This document shows positions 50,846-59,531 of a DNA stretch of 64,000 nt, one piece after another (the first letter of the stretch is position 1; each line of letters opens with the position of its first letter). The notes below the pieces were generated by a model. That model searched no databases and was not told the DNA's origin. It worked only from the letters and a program-made list of their open reading frames with translations. Made by a program: the position numbers and the translations under genes. This DNA is from Qipengyuania sp. S6317L1 (lineage in GTDB: Bacteria > Pseudomonadota > Alphaproteobacteria > Sphingomonadales > Sphingomonadaceae), in the NCBI RefSeq assembly GCF_023015615.1, contig NZ_JALKAJ010000004.1:186001-250000 (forward strand). Direction: 5' to 3'.

Positions 50846-52555
50846 TCACTCAAACGCAGCGCTTGCAGGCTTGCCATCGATGAAGAGTTGCTGACCTTCA
50901 AAGGCGCGCAGTTCTATGACCGATTCTTGGCTTATCTCCGGCACTTCATAGCGCCGCTCCTCGACCAATTCTGCGTGCCTGATGAAGGCGATGGAGACAA
51001 CATCCGTCGCCGCGTCATAGACCAGCAGTTCGGCATCGCGCCCTTTGCTCAGGAGAGCCAAAATAGGGCGCTCGTCCTGAAATCCGACCTGCACCACGCG
51101 GCAATCGGCTGCGCAGCGATAGGGCTGGGAGTGGAGGAAGCTTCGGGCAGCGATGCGCACCGCCTCGTTTTCCACCTCGATGGGCGCTGAATTGATGGCG
51201 GCGACTTCGGGCCGGTTGCGCTGGCGATAGGTATAACGGTCCTCGGCATTCTTTGCCGCCAAGGCCAGTTCAGCGATTTGCGCATCCTTGCTCCGGCTCA
51301 ACGTAGCGAGAGCTTCACGCCCCGCCTCGCCAAAGTCCCAGCGCAGCGCGGCATAGTCGAAATCCTCTGCGCTCACCGCGCCAGAGGCAAGGCGCGCCAG
51401 CTGGTTCGAGGCTGAAACCGCGCCGAAATTGAAAACCGGCATGGCAAGAAGCAGCGCGAGCCCCGCGACCAACACCGCCAGATGCAGGTTCGACAGGCGC
51501 AAAAACCTGCGCCACCCCTCGCGCCGGCCACGAATGGCGGCGGTGAAATAGGCAACGCCGTAAGCCACCGCGACTGCAATCGCGATCAACGCCCAGATAC
51601 GCTCAGGGCTAAGTCCGTGTTGCGCAATGCGGGTACCCATGGAAATGGCTGCCATCACCGACAGGGGCAAGATGCCGAGCGTCAGTGCAAACCCCGCAAT
51701 GCGAAGCACGCGCGATTGGCCCATGTCACCGTCATCATCGCGCACCACCGCGTTGGCAAGGACGAAGCACCCCACCGCCACCGACAACAGCAGCGGCGTC
51801 GCGCTCTTGGTCGCTTCCCACAAAACGTCGATCCCTGATACCAAGACTGCCAGCAGAAACAGCACAAGCGCCACCGCAAGCGGCACGGCAAGGATCGAAA
51901 GCACCAACAAGACCACGTTTTGCAGTGTGCCGATGATCTTCAACTGATTGCGCAACACGCCAAGCGCTGCGCCGAATGTGACGCCCGAAAACATCCAGCC
52001 GAACGCCTCTTCATCAATGAGGTCTTTCAAAAGGTCGATCTGGATCGCCGAAAAAAGCTCGGCCAGAATTGCGATGAGAGCCCATGAAAGCCCCACGAAA
52101 GCAAGCGCCCCTGCCCCGGTGATCGCATCGGTCCACACGTGGAAGTGCGTTTCCTTGTAGCTCGTGCGCCAACGCAGTTTGTGGAAGCCGGACTGGAACA
52201 GGGGCACTGACAAAAGGGTCGCCAGAACACCTGCGGCAACCCAGAATTGTTCGTCGGAATGGTGATCACCCGCAGCCGTCGCACGCCAGGCAATTCCCGC
52301 CATGACGAGAGCAACCATCACAGAGAAGATGATCGAGGGCCGCCATTCATCCCTGCCAAGGGTCAACGCAGCGGCAAGCGGCCCAAAGGAAAAAGCGGCG
52401 GCAATCGCTGCGCGCCATGGTTCAAGATCCGGGTCGTCGGTGGCAAAATGGACTATGAGCCCGGCAAAACCCAGAATAACGGCAAGCACCCAAGGCCGCT
52501 CGCGCCATTCCTCGATTGCCGCGCCGCGGTGCTCCACGCTCTCACCAATTGCCAT
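50846..52555 (-). CDS. DUF4153 family polytopic membrane protein
   Basis: A 569-residue membrane protein with about ten to twelve predicted helices in the first 400 residues (for example VLAVILGFAGLIVHFA, ILAVPLAVALVLFLLAVLVS, LSVAVGCFVLANAVV, RIWALIAIAVAVAYGVAYFT, LHLAVLVAGLALLLAMPVFN) and a soluble C-terminal domain of about 170 residues with two Cys (YRCAADCRVVQVGF). The layout matches the DUF4153 family, whose role is unknown. It probably forms its own transcription unit ahead of gatC, about 67 bases downstream of an FKBP gene. Confidence 0.8.
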   Translation of the reverse strand: MAIGESVEHRGAAIEEWRERPWVLAVILGFAGLIVHFATDDPDLEPWRAAIAAAFSFGPLAAALTLGRDEWRPSIIFSVMVALVMAGIAWRATAAGDHHSDEQFWVAAGVLATLLSVPLFQSGFHKLRWRTSYKETHFHVWTDAITGAGALAFVGLSWALIAILAELFSAIQIDLLKDLIDEEAFGWMFSGVTFGAALGVLRNQLKIIGTLQNVVLLVLSILAVPLAVALVLFLLAVLVSGIDVLWEATKSATPLLLSVAVGCFVLANAVVRDDDGDMGQSRVLRIAGFALTLGILPLSVMAAISMGTRIAQHGLSPERIWALIAIAVAVAYGVAYFTAAIRGRREGWRRFLRLSNLHLAVLVAGLALLLAMPVFNFGAVSASNQLARLASGAVSAEDFDYAALRWDFGEAGREALATLSRSKDAQIAELALAAKNAEDRYTYRQRNRPEVAAINSAPIEVENEAVRIAARSFLHSQPYRCAADCRVVQVGFQDERPILALLSKGRDAELLVYDAATDVVSIAFIRHAELVEERRYEVPEISQESVIELRAFEGQQLFIDGKPASAAFE

Positions 52556-52622
52556 CGCATCCCTCCCGTTGAGGAGAGATGCGCTAGCTCAGTTGAACCG
52601 GTGATGAAAGTTTGCAGGCCCG

Positions 52623-53207
52623 TTAGGGCTGCGGCGCATCCTGTGGTGGACCTTGCGGTGCACCCTGGCCTGCGCCCATTTGCGACTGCATCGCCTGCTG
52701 AAGGATCGACAGATTGCGATCAAACGTCTCGCGGTCCATGAAATCGATCACTTCGATCTCGAACATGAGATCAGCGTTCGCAGGGATCGGAGAGCCGGGA
52801 GGCGGCTCTGCGCCGTATGCTTTGTCAGCCGGGATAAACAGCTCGTATTTGCCGCCCTTCTGCATCTGCTGAAGGCCTTCGTAAAAACCGTCGATGGTCG
52901 CGCCCGGCTCAATCGGGAACGGGCTGCCTTCGGGGAAGATGCCTTCGACGGGAAGCGGGATGTCCTGCGATTCGTCGAACACCTCGCCCGTGCTTGCAAG
53001 CGAGCCTTTGTATTTCACGAAGACCATATCGCCCTCTTGCGGGGTCGGCCCTTCGCCAGCGACAAGCGTGTCGATGCTAAAGCCCTTGGGCACCGCGGCC
53101 CACGCAAGGCCAGCGCCGAGCAGAACAGCGACAATAACGCCGAGCCAGATTTTGGTGAGCGAGCCCTTGGCGATCGGGCGGATTGGTACGCGGGTGACTT
53201 CGGTCAT
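52623..53207 (-). CDS. FKBP-type peptidyl-prolyl cis-trans isomerase, membrane anchored
   Basis: A 194-residue protein with an N-terminal anchor (KIWLGVIVAVLLGAGLAWAA) and an FKBP domain: EGDMVFVKYKGSLASTGEVF with DESQDIPLPVEGIFPEG, then IEPGATIDGFYEGLQQMQKG, KYELFIPADKAYGAEPPPGS, and NADLMFEIEVIDF. It should face the periplasm and speed prolyl isomerisation in secreted proteins. The tail is Gln/Gly/Pro/Ala rich and probably disordered. ATG 53207 is preferred over 53219. rpsU lies upstream on the same strand behind a terminator. Confidence 0.92.
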   Translation of the reverse strand: MTEVTRVPIRPIAKGSLTKIWLGVIVAVLLGAGLAWAAVPKGFSIDTLVAGEGPTPQEGDMVFVKYKGSLASTGEVFDESQDIPLPVEGIFPEGSPFPIEPGATIDGFYEGLQQMQKGGKYELFIPADKAYGAEPPPGSPIPANADLMFEIEVIDFMDRETFDRNLSILQQAMQSQMGAGQGAPQGPPQDAPQP

Positions 53208-53257
53208 GTGTGATCCCAATTGTTATGCGCAGCCCGCCAAGCTGCCAGACGGGCAGC

Positions 53258-53286
53258 AAAAAGGGCGCGGAAAATTCCCGCGCCCT
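53258..53286 (-). terminator. Terminator after rpsU
   Basis: On the minus strand AGGGCGCGG pairs with CCGCGCCCT around seven bases, followed by five T. It lies about 75 bases past the rpsU stop and before the FKBP gene. Confidence 0.85.
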
Positions 53287-53359
53287 GATGGCGTATTGCG
53301 TGAACGGTTTCAAGCGATTCGAGCAAGGTTAGCCCCGCCCGAATACAGCCCGAGCCCGC

Positions 53360-53566
53360 TTACTTGATACCGTCGCGCTCCATGCGCTTACGCTCAAGCT
53401 TGCGTGCACGGCGAACCGCGGCAGCCTTTTCACGGGCGCGCTTTTCGCTTGGCTTTTCGTAGTGCCGACGCAGTTTCATTTCGCGATACACACCTTCACG
53501 CTGCAGCTTTTTCTTAAGCGCACGAAGGGCTTGATCGACATTGTTATCGCGAACCATGATTTGCAT
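53360..53566 (-). CDS. rpsU: 30S ribosomal protein S21
   Basis: S21 is a small basic ribosomal protein that helps mRNA docking on the 30S subunit. The 68 residues match the family: [20 protein letters not shown] then [20 protein letters not shown] and a Lys/Arg-rich tail. ATG 53566 has GAGGTAG upstream; three residues earlier a second start (53575) exists but is not family-like. It is monocistronic, with the terminator at 53258-53286. The region upstream (53567-53795) has no gene. Confidence 0.94.
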   Translation of the reverse strand: MQIMVRDNNVDQALRALKKKLQREGVYREMKLRRHYEKPSEKRAREKAAAVRRARKLERKRMERDGIK

Positions 53567-53795
53567 AAACGGCAACTACCTCATTTCAAAATACGCCTGA
53601 GCCCGCGGTTCGAAAGTGCGGGAGTACGCTTATAAACTGACGCTAAAAGCGGCGCGAATCCCAATGGATCGCGCTTCAACAAGAGGCCACATAGCGCCGC
53701 GTCGTCAAATTGGCAACCCTGCAACGGGCCCTATACAGGGGCGCACGGCTTTAACAGTGGCGCATCGGGATGGTGGCGGCTAAGGAGCCTGCGAA
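53567..53795. other. Noncoding 229-base gap between rpsU and crcB
   Basis: It holds small hairpins (GCGCGA/TCGCGC around 53672-53693 and GCCC/GGGGC around 53732) and the divergent promoters of rpsU and crcB. I looked for a fluoride riboswitch before crcB and saw no convincing match. AAGGAGCC is the crcB ribosome-binding site. Confidence 0.5.
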
Positions 53796-54215
53796 ATGTC
53801 ATCTCAAATACTCACATCCCTTATGCCGACACTTGCCGTTGCGCTTGGCGGCGCAATCGGTGCAGGTGCGCGCTATCAGGTCGGCAATCTGGTGTCGCGC
53901 CTTGCCGGGCCACATTCGACCTTCCCCTGGGGCACGCTCAGCGTCAACATTCTGGGCAGCTTTATCATGGGGTTGCTGCTTGGCTGGTTCGCCAAAGGCG
54001 GCGCCGACGGTGACAACCTGCGCCTATTCCTCATCGCGGGACTGATGGGCGGGTTCACCACCTTCAGCGCCTTCAGCGCGGAGATGGTGACCATGCTCCA
54101 CCGCGGGGAAATGTCGTCTGCGCTCATCTATGTGACCGTTTCGGTGTTTGCCGGAATGGCGGCATTTCTGGTGGGGCTTGTGGGAGTGCAGATGGGAGTT
54201 AACACCGCGCCATGA
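53796..54215 (+). CDS. crcB: Fluoride channel CrcB/Fluc
   Basis: CrcB forms a dimeric fluoride-selective channel in the inner membrane that lowers cytosolic fluoride. The 139 residues have four predicted helices and the signature stretches GGAIGAGARYQVGN (near 18), GTLSVNILGSFIMGLLLGWF and AGLMGGFTTFSAFSAEM, including the Phe-box Phe/Ser positions. Its length fits the family (about 125-140). The last bases overlap the start of the RluA-type gene (ATGA), so this four- or five-gene run is cotranscribed. Confidence 0.94.
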   Translation: MSSQILTSLMPTLAVALGGAIGAGARYQVGNLVSRLAGPHSTFPWGTLSVNILGSFIMGLLLGWFAKGGADGDNLRLFLIAGLMGGFTTFSAFSAEMVTMLHRGEMSSALIYVTVSVFAGMAAFLVGLVGVQMGVNTAP

Positions 54216-55480
54216 CCCTTCCTTCCGATCAGATGAAACAACAGGTGCGCCAGTTCACGATTGGCGATGACGATGACGGCATCCGTCTTGACCGCTGGTT
54301 CAAGCGCAATTTGCCTGCCATCGGCTTTGCCACCATTTCGCGCTGGGCGCGCACCGGACAGATCCGTGTGGACGGCGGCAGAGCCAAGCCCGAAGACCGC
54401 CTGGCCGCTGGCCAGGTCCTGCGCGTTCCACCGGGAGGCGAAGCGAAGAACAAGGCCAATAAGGCGCGCCGGCCACTTACCGAAGACGAGGTGCAAACCG
54501 CGCGCGATATGGTCATCCGCGAAACGCCAAGCGCCATCGTCCTCAACAAGCCTCCGGGCCTTGCCACGCAAGGGGGGAGCAAAACCACCAAGCACGTCGA
54601 TGGCCTGCTCGATGCGTTTGTCACCGAGGACGATCAGCCGCGCCCGCGCCTTGTCCACCGGCTCGACAAGGACACATCGGGCGTGCTCCTCATCGCCCGC
54701 ACACCGGGAAGCGCGGCTTCCTATTCCAAACGGTTTTCCGGCCGCAGCGCGCGCAAGGTTTACTGGGCACTGGTCGTGGGCGTTCCCGAAGTGCGCGAGG
54801 GCACGATTGACGCCCCGCTCGCCAAGCAGCCGGGAACCGGCGGCGAGAAAATGCACGTGGATGAGGAAAACGGGCAAACTGCGAAAACCCGTTACCGCGT
54901 GGTTGAACGCGCGGGCACACGCGCCGCTTGGGTCGAGTTGGAGCCGCTGACAGGTCGCACCCACCAATTGCGCGTTCATATGGCGGCCATTGGCCACCCT
55001 ATCGTTGGCGATGGCAAATATGGTGGGCAGGACGCATTCCTGACAGGCGCAATCAGCCGCAAGATGCACCTTCACGCGCGCCGCCTCATCATCGGGACAC
55101 CGGAACGCAAGAGCACCGATACGCAAACGGGCGGCGGCAAGCTTGATGTGACCGCCGACCTGCCAGAGCATTTCGCCGCGAGCATGGAAGCACTGGGCTT
55201 TGAAGAGAGCCTGTCTGATGCATCGCCCGTGCGTGACGAAGCGCCAGAGCGCACGCCCGCGGAAAAGAAGCAGGCCGCACGTCGTCATGCCAAGCAATAC
55301 CGCAAGGACCGGCGGGGCGAGCGCCGTGGGCGGACAACATCGGCGCACACGGCGAAGAAAGTCGCCAGGAAAAATCCCAAAGGGCCCGGGGTCAAGTCCA
55401 AGGGCAAGGCGCCTAAACGTAGCGGCAGCCCGGCGGGTGGAAGGCCGGCAGGTGGCAGGCCGAAGGGGCCGCGCCAATAA
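54212..55480 (+). CDS. RluA family pseudouridine synthase with long basic tail
   Basis: This enzyme isomerises uridine to pseudouridine in 23S rRNA (RluC/RluD type). The 422 residues have an S4 RNA-binding domain (about 25-75, RLDRWFKRNLPAIGFATISR), the catalytic domain with HRLDKDTSG (nucleophile Asp152), the strand WVELEPLTGRTHQLRVHM and GHPIVGDGKYGG. From about residue 340 to the end there is a Lys/Arg/Gly-rich tail (KKQAARRHAKQYRKDRRGER, ending AGGRPAGGRPKGPRQ) not needed for the fold and probably RNA-binding. RluC is the closest guess. It overlaps crcB and the HAD gene. Confidence 0.9.
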   Translation: MTLPSDQMKQQVRQFTIGDDDDGIRLDRWFKRNLPAIGFATISRWARTGQIRVDGGRAKPEDRLAAGQVLRVPPGGEAKNKANKARRPLTEDEVQTARDMVIRETPSAIVLNKPPGLATQGGSKTTKHVDGLLDAFVTEDDQPRPRLVHRLDKDTSGVLLIARTPGSAASYSKRFSGRSARKVYWALVVGVPEVREGTIDAPLAKQPGTGGEKMHVDEENGQTAKTRYRVVERAGTRAAWVELEPLTGRTHQLRVHMAAIGHPIVGDGKYGGQDAFLTGAISRKMHLHARRLIIGTPERKSTDTQTGGGKLDVTADLPEHFAASMEALGFEESLSDASPVRDEAPERTPAEKKQAARRHAKQYRKDRRGERRGRTTSAHTAKKVARKNPKGPGVKSKGKAPKRSGSPAGGRPAGGRPKGPRQ

Positions 55481-56136
55481 TGAGACTTGCGGTATTCGAT
55501 TGCGACGGGACGCTGGTCGATGGGCAGGCGGACATTATCTGGGCGATGGCACGCGCTTTCGAGCTTGCGGGCCTCCCCTCGCCCGATGCCAATCAGGTGC
55601 GCCGGGTCGTGGGCCTCAGCCTGCCTGTCGCGCTTCGCGAACTCGCGCCTGGCGCGGAATTGCGCCAGCAGCAAGAAATTGTCGAGAATTACAAAACAGC
55701 CTTCCGTTCACGCCGCGAAGAGGGGCTTTTGCAAGAACCGCTTTATGACGGAATGGCCGAGCTTTTGCGCGGCCTCCATGCCGACGGGTGGAGCCTTGCG
55801 GTGGCGACGGGCAAATCGGACCGGGGGCTTAACGCTTGCCTTGAAACGCATGGGCTGACCGACCTATTCGACTCCTTGCAGACCGCCGACCGCCACCCTT
55901 CCAAGCCGCATCCCGCCATGCTGGAAGCGGCATTGTTCGAGGCGGGCGCACAGCCAAACCAGGCCGTCGTGATCGGCGACACAAGCTTTGATATGCAGAT
56001 GGCTGTCGCGGCGCGGGTGCGCGCTGTTGGCGTTGCCTGGGGCTATCACACCGCGCAAGACCTGATCGCAACCGGTGCTCACACCGTGGCACGCACGATG
56101 GACGAGCTTCGCAGCGCGTTGGAGGAGGCGCTATGA
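55480..56136 (+). CDS. HAD family hydrolase (phosphoglycolate phosphatase-like)
   Basis: A 218-residue HAD phosphatase of the Gph/YqaB type. Motif I is FDCDGTLVDGQAD (Asp8 nucleophile, Asp10), motif II ATGKSDRGL, motif III Lys in HPSKPHPAML and motif IV VIGDTSFDMQMA. The helical cap lies between about 15 and 90. It hydrolyses a small phosphate ester, substrate unknown. The ATG shares a base with the preceding TAA (TAATG), and its stop overlaps the next gene by four bases. Confidence 0.88.
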   Translation: MRLAVFDCDGTLVDGQADIIWAMARAFELAGLPSPDANQVRRVVGLSLPVALRELAPGAELRQQQEIVENYKTAFRSRREEGLLQEPLYDGMAELLRGLHADGWSLAVATGKSDRGLNACLETHGLTDLFDSLQTADRHPSKPHPAMLEAALFEAGAQPNQAVVIGDTSFDMQMAVAARVRAVGVAWGYHTAQDLIATGAHTVARTMDELRSALEEAL

Positions 56137-56369
56137 GCGATCAACCCACCCGCGAAGAAGCCATCGCTGCCAAACGCTATACGGTCATGAACCTCGTGCG
56201 GCTCGCCGCAGTCCCGGCGGTGGTCGCGGGCCTCGCAATTGCGCAAGGCGTGCTCGACCTGCCTTACGCGCTCGGCATCGTGCTGGCGGCGGGTGGGCTC
56301 TTTACCTTTTTCTTTGTGCCTGCGCTTTTGGCAAAGCGTTGGAAAGCAGGCGATCGGGACGAGCGATGA
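56133..56369 (+). CDS. Small two-helix membrane protein of unknown function
   Basis: A 78-residue protein: a charged N-terminus (MSDQPTREEAIAAKRYTVMN) and two hydrophobic helices (LVRLAAVPAVVAGLAIAQGV and ALGIVLAAGGLFTFFFVPAL), ending in basic residues. It overlaps the HAD gene and the ATP12 gene by four bases each (ATGA). In related genomes a small membrane gene next to the ATP12 chaperone gene is common as far as I recall. No function is known. Confidence 0.75.
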   Translation: MSDQPTREEAIAAKRYTVMNLVRLAAVPAVVAGLAIAQGVLDLPYALGIVLAAGGLFTFFFVPALLAKRWKAGDRDER

Positions 56370-57061
56370 AGCGGTTTTATGAGCAAGTGTCCGTCAACGA
56401 AGTGGATGGCGGATGGCAGGTCATGCTGGATACGCGCGCTCTCAAGACTGTGAAGGGCAGCCCCCAAGTGGTGCCGACCAAGGCTCTGGCAGAGGCGCTC
56501 GCCAGCGAATGGGACGCGCAAGGTGACAAGATTGATCCTGCGACCCTACCCATGCGCGATATGGCCGATTACGCGGTTGATATCGTCGCCCCTGATGCCG
56601 GTGCGCTGATCGAGAAATCGCTGCAGTATGGCGACACGGACACGCTGCTTTACCGCGCCGACCCCGAAGAACCGCTCTACGTCAGACAGCAAGAGGTCTG
56701 GGAGCCGATCGTGACCGGTTTTGAAGATCGGCTGGGCGCGAACTTCACACGCATTTCCGGCATTATTCACCGCCCGCAAAGCGAGGAAGTGCTCTCCCGC
56801 CTTCGCGACGAGATGGCCGGCCAATCGCCATTTTCGCTGGCTGCAATCGAGATGATGACCCACCTCGCCGCCTCACTCATCACCGGACTAAGCGCCGCCC
56901 AGCCAGACGCCGATGCGCTGGCCTTGTGGAACGCGGCAAGCCTTGAAGAAGAGTGGCAGGCCGAGGAATGGGGCCGCGATGAGGAAGCCGAGGAACGCCG
57001 GGAAAAACGCACCGCCGATTTCTTGAAAGCCCGCGAATTCTGGGCGCTGGCGAACAGCTGA
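56366..57061 (+). CDS. ATP12 family F1-ATPase assembly chaperone
   Basis: ATP12 proteins chaperone the alpha subunit of F1 ATP synthase; alphaproteobacteria have them like mitochondria do. The 231 residues show the family start KRFYEQVSVNEVDGGWQVML with DTRALKTVKG, the segment EWDAQGDKIDPATLPM, and the C-terminal part ISGIIHRPQSEE, FSLAAIEMMTHLAASLITGL, EEEWQAEEWGRDEEAEER. ATG 56366 overlaps the preceding stop by four bases; the upstream frame to 56075 is a shadow of the HAD gene. It ends the plus-strand run. Confidence 0.92.
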   Translation: MKRFYEQVSVNEVDGGWQVMLDTRALKTVKGSPQVVPTKALAEALASEWDAQGDKIDPATLPMRDMADYAVDIVAPDAGALIEKSLQYGDTDTLLYRADPEEPLYVRQQEVWEPIVTGFEDRLGANFTRISGIIHRPQSEEVLSRLRDEMAGQSPFSLAAIEMMTHLAASLITGLSAAQPDADALALWNAASLEEEWQAEEWGRDEEAEERREKRTADFLKAREFWALANS

Positions 57062-57085
57062 AACGCGAGGCCAGGCGGGCGAAGC

Positions 57086-57718
57086 TTACTCCGCGCCAAG
57101 AACCCAGGCAGCGACCTCTTTCGCAACCGTATTGGCCGCCGAATTAAGAGCAGGCGCAACGCTTGCAGCAACAGGGGCAATGCCCTCTTCGCGCGCTTCG
57201 AAACGGCGCGACATTACCCGACCGTCATCAAGCGTGTGCACCGCTTCGTAGCGCACCACGACCGACGAGGTCGAAGGTTCATAGCCCATGTCGATCAATG
57301 TTCCGCGCAAGGACTGGTTCGGCCTTAGCGGTGTATCGTCGGTGTCGAGCACCAGCACCGTCTGCGCATCGCCAGAGGCCGTGCGCAGCGTCTCACCCAG
57401 CAGACGACGGAACAGGCGGGCGGGCTTTTCGATCCAGACCGCATCCTGAAGATAGGCAATCTCTGTTGGCGACACGGTCACCGGCACGCGAATGACGTCG
57501 AGCTTTGCGGGGACCTCGGGCGTAAGGACCGCAATCGTGCCCTTGCTCCCTTCGGTGCCGGCCATTGTGCCAGAGCCCACCGGCGCGCTCGCGCTTGAGG
57601 TCAGGGTCAGCAGACTTTCAGGCGGTTCGCCCGCGCCGCCGATGCTCACACATCCGGTAAGCGCAAGGCTTGCGAGCGCGAGGGCAAGCGGCCCGTTCCA
57701 ACTGCGGCAAGTCTTCAT
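57086..57718 (-). CDS. ABC-type transport auxiliary lipoprotein (PqiC/DUF3576-like)
   Basis: A 210-residue lipoprotein with lipobox SLALTGCVS (Cys23). After a Ser/Gly-rich linker comes an auxiliary-lipoprotein domain of the PqiC/YmbA type: VIRVPVTVSPTEIAYLQDAV, WIEKPARLFRRLLGETLRTA, LIDMGYEPSTSSVVVRYEAV. Such lipoproteins sit in the outer membrane and work with MlaD-type MCE proteins in phospholipid transport. Its start overlaps the mlaD stop by four bases, placing it last in the mla operon. Confidence 0.85.
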   Translation of the reverse strand: MKTCRSWNGPLALALASLALTGCVSIGGAGEPPESLLTLTSSASAPVGSGTMAGTEGSKGTIAVLTPEVPAKLDVIRVPVTVSPTEIAYLQDAVWIEKPARLFRRLLGETLRTASGDAQTVLVLDTDDTPLRPNQSLRGTLIDMGYEPSTSSVVVRYEAVHTLDDGRVMSRRFEAREEGIAPVAASVAPALNSAANTVAKEVAAWVLGAE

Positions 57719-58662
57719 GGTTCATACTCCGGTAGCGGGCGGCCGCCGACGATCGAGCCTGCCCCTTCGGCCTCAAGCCGGTCGGTGACCGCGCGCAAAG
57801 ATCGGCTGGTGGTGCGCAAATCCTTCAAGGTCGCCTCGACCATCGGCAAGGTTGTTTCCGAAAGCGCGCGCGTCGCGGGCCGCGCATCTTCGAGCATGGC
57901 CGACAGCGAGGTTGCCGCTTCATTCGCCGAGGCAAGCGTCTTGCTAAGCTCGTCGGCCATACGCGGCCCTTCCTGATTAAGCAGTTCGTCGGTCGTAAGC
58001 GTCACTTTCTCAAACGCGTTCAGTGCTTCGCCCGCCTCTTTCACCGCGACTTCAAGCTCAGCCAGAGTGCCCTGCAAAGCGGGCGCGGTATCCGCAAGTT
58101 CGCGGGTCAGGCGGTTGGAATTTTCAAGGATACCAGCGAGTTGTTCCTGATTTTCAGGACCAAGAATGACGTTCAATTGCTCGGTCAATGTCGCCAGGCG
58201 TTCAAGCAGAAGCGGAGCGTTTGCGACGATCTCGCCAAAGCCGCCGCGCCCTGGCGGAATGACCGGGCGACCTTCGGGACAGGCGGTGGTTTCGCACGTG
58301 ATCGGGGGCGCAGCCTTGCGGGCACCGTCCAGAAGAATGGTCGAAACGCCGGTAAAGCTTGCCTGAATGGTCGCTTCTGTTCCGATGAGAATAGGCACTT
58401 CATCCCGGATGCGGACCCGCACGCGGACAAATTCGGGGTCTTCTTCGGACAGCGCAATCTCGCGAACCTGTCCCACGGGAACGCCCGCGTAGGACACCTG
58501 CGACCCATTGGCGAGGCCCGCAACCGATTGCTTGTAGAAGATGTCGTATTCGTTCGACGCGCCCTGATTGAGGCGCGCGATCCACACGATAAAAGCAGCA
58601 AGCGCGATCAAAAGCCCCAATGTGACGAAGCCGACCCAGAGATGATTTGCTCTTGTTTCCAT
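57715..58662 (-). CDS. mlaD: MCE domain protein MlaD
   Basis: MlaD proteins are periplasmic, inner-membrane-anchored MCE rings that carry lipids between membranes. The 315 residues have an N-terminal membrane helix (VGFVTLGLLIALAAFIVWIA), the MCE domain (SQVSYAGVPVGQVREIALSE, with VRIRDEVPILIGTEATIQ) and a long helical C-terminal region (about 150-300) with ILGPENQEQLAGILENSNRL repeats. The length is typical of alphaproteobacterial MlaD proteins, longer than the E. coli one. It follows mlaF by 44 bases. Confidence 0.92.
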   Translation of the reverse strand: METRANHLWVGFVTLGLLIALAAFIVWIARLNQGASNEYDIFYKQSVAGLANGSQVSYAGVPVGQVREIALSEEDPEFVRVRVRIRDEVPILIGTEATIQASFTGVSTILLDGARKAAPPITCETTACPEGRPVIPPGRGGFGEIVANAPLLLERLATLTEQLNVILGPENQEQLAGILENSNRLTRELADTAPALQGTLAELEVAVKEAGEALNAFEKVTLTTDELLNQEGPRMADELSKTLASANEAATSLSAMLEDARPATRALSETTLPMVEATLKDLRTTSRSLRAVTDRLEAEGAGSIVGGRPLPEYEP

Positions 58663-58706
58663 GTGCCTGTTCCTATGGGCGCTTTCGCCCGCGCCTGTCC
58701 ATAGCT

Positions 58707-59531
58707 CTAATCCGATTGCTCACGGGTCTGCGCTGCCTGAGCGGAGCGCCCGCGCGGTCCGTTGAAATACTCTTCGATCCAGGGATGCCCTGTTTCCAGA
58801 AGCTCGGGGATCGTGCCCACCGCAATCACCTTTTTATCCGCCAGCACGGCGACCCGGTCGCAAATTTCATACAACGTATCGAGATCGTGGGTGATAAGGA
58901 AAACGGTAAGGCCAAGGGTCTCTTTCAGATCCTTGGTCTGTTGATCGAAAGCAGCCGCGCCGATCGGGTCGAGCCCTGCGGTTGGCTCATCGAGGAAAAG
59001 CAATTCCGGATCGAGCGCAAGCGCCCTTGCCAGCCCTGCGCGTTTCTTCATCCCGCCGGACAATTCGCTCGGGTATTTGAGTGCAGCCTCTTCGGGAAGG
59101 CCGGACAACAGCACCTTGAAACGGGCGATCTCGCGGCGCAATTGGGGGCTGATATCGGGATAGAACTCCTTCAATGGCACCTCGACATTTTCGCCCACTG
59201 TCAGCGTCGAGAACAGCGCACCGCCCTGAAACAACACGCCCCAGCGCCGCCGCACACCGATGCGTTTATCAAGGTCAACGCCGGTGATCCGCCGTCCCAG
59301 CACATCAATATCGCCAGCGGTCGGCTTTTGCAGCCCGATGATCGAGCGCATCATCACCGATTTGCCGGTGCCCGATCCCCCGACCACGCCAAGGATTTCG
59401 CCGCGATTGACCGTCAGATCAAGCCCGTCGTGCACGGTGAAATCGCCAAAGCGATTGACGAGGCCTTTCACCACAATGGGCGGTTCTTTGCTAAAGCGGC
59501 CGTGGGGCGCTTCTGGTTCTTCGTAAGCCAT
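58707..59531 (-). CDS. mlaF: ABC transporter ATP-binding protein MlaF
   Basis: The 274-residue ATPase powers the Mla lipid transporter. Walker A is GGSGTGKS at 51-58, the Q-loop lies in GVLFQGGALFSTLTVGENV, the signature motif is LSGGMKKRAGLARA, Walker B is LLFLDEPTAGLDP and the switch His is in ITHDLDT. ATG 59531 shares its first base with the end of mlaE (TGATG). The frame extends upstream to 59726 only as a shadow of mlaE. The operon is mlaE-mlaF-mlaD-lipoprotein. Confidence 0.94.
   Translation of the reverse strand: MAYEEPEAPHGRFSKEPPIVVKGLVNRFGDFTVHDGLDLTVNRGEILGVVGGSGTGKSVMMRSIIGLQKPTAGDIDVLGRRITGVDLDKRIGVRRRWGVLFQGGALFSTLTVGENVEVPLKEFYPDISPQLRREIARFKVLLSGLPEEAALKYPSELSGGMKKRAGLARALALDPELLFLDEPTAGLDPIGAAAFDQQTKDLKETLGLTVFLITHDLDTLYEICDRVAVLADKKVIAVGTIPELLETGHPWIEEYFNGPRGRSAQAAQTREQSD

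Noticed and set aside
53576..53795. Fluoride riboswitch upstream of crcB
   Set aside because: I looked for the conserved crcB-motif elements and did not find a convincing arrangement; only small hairpins are present.
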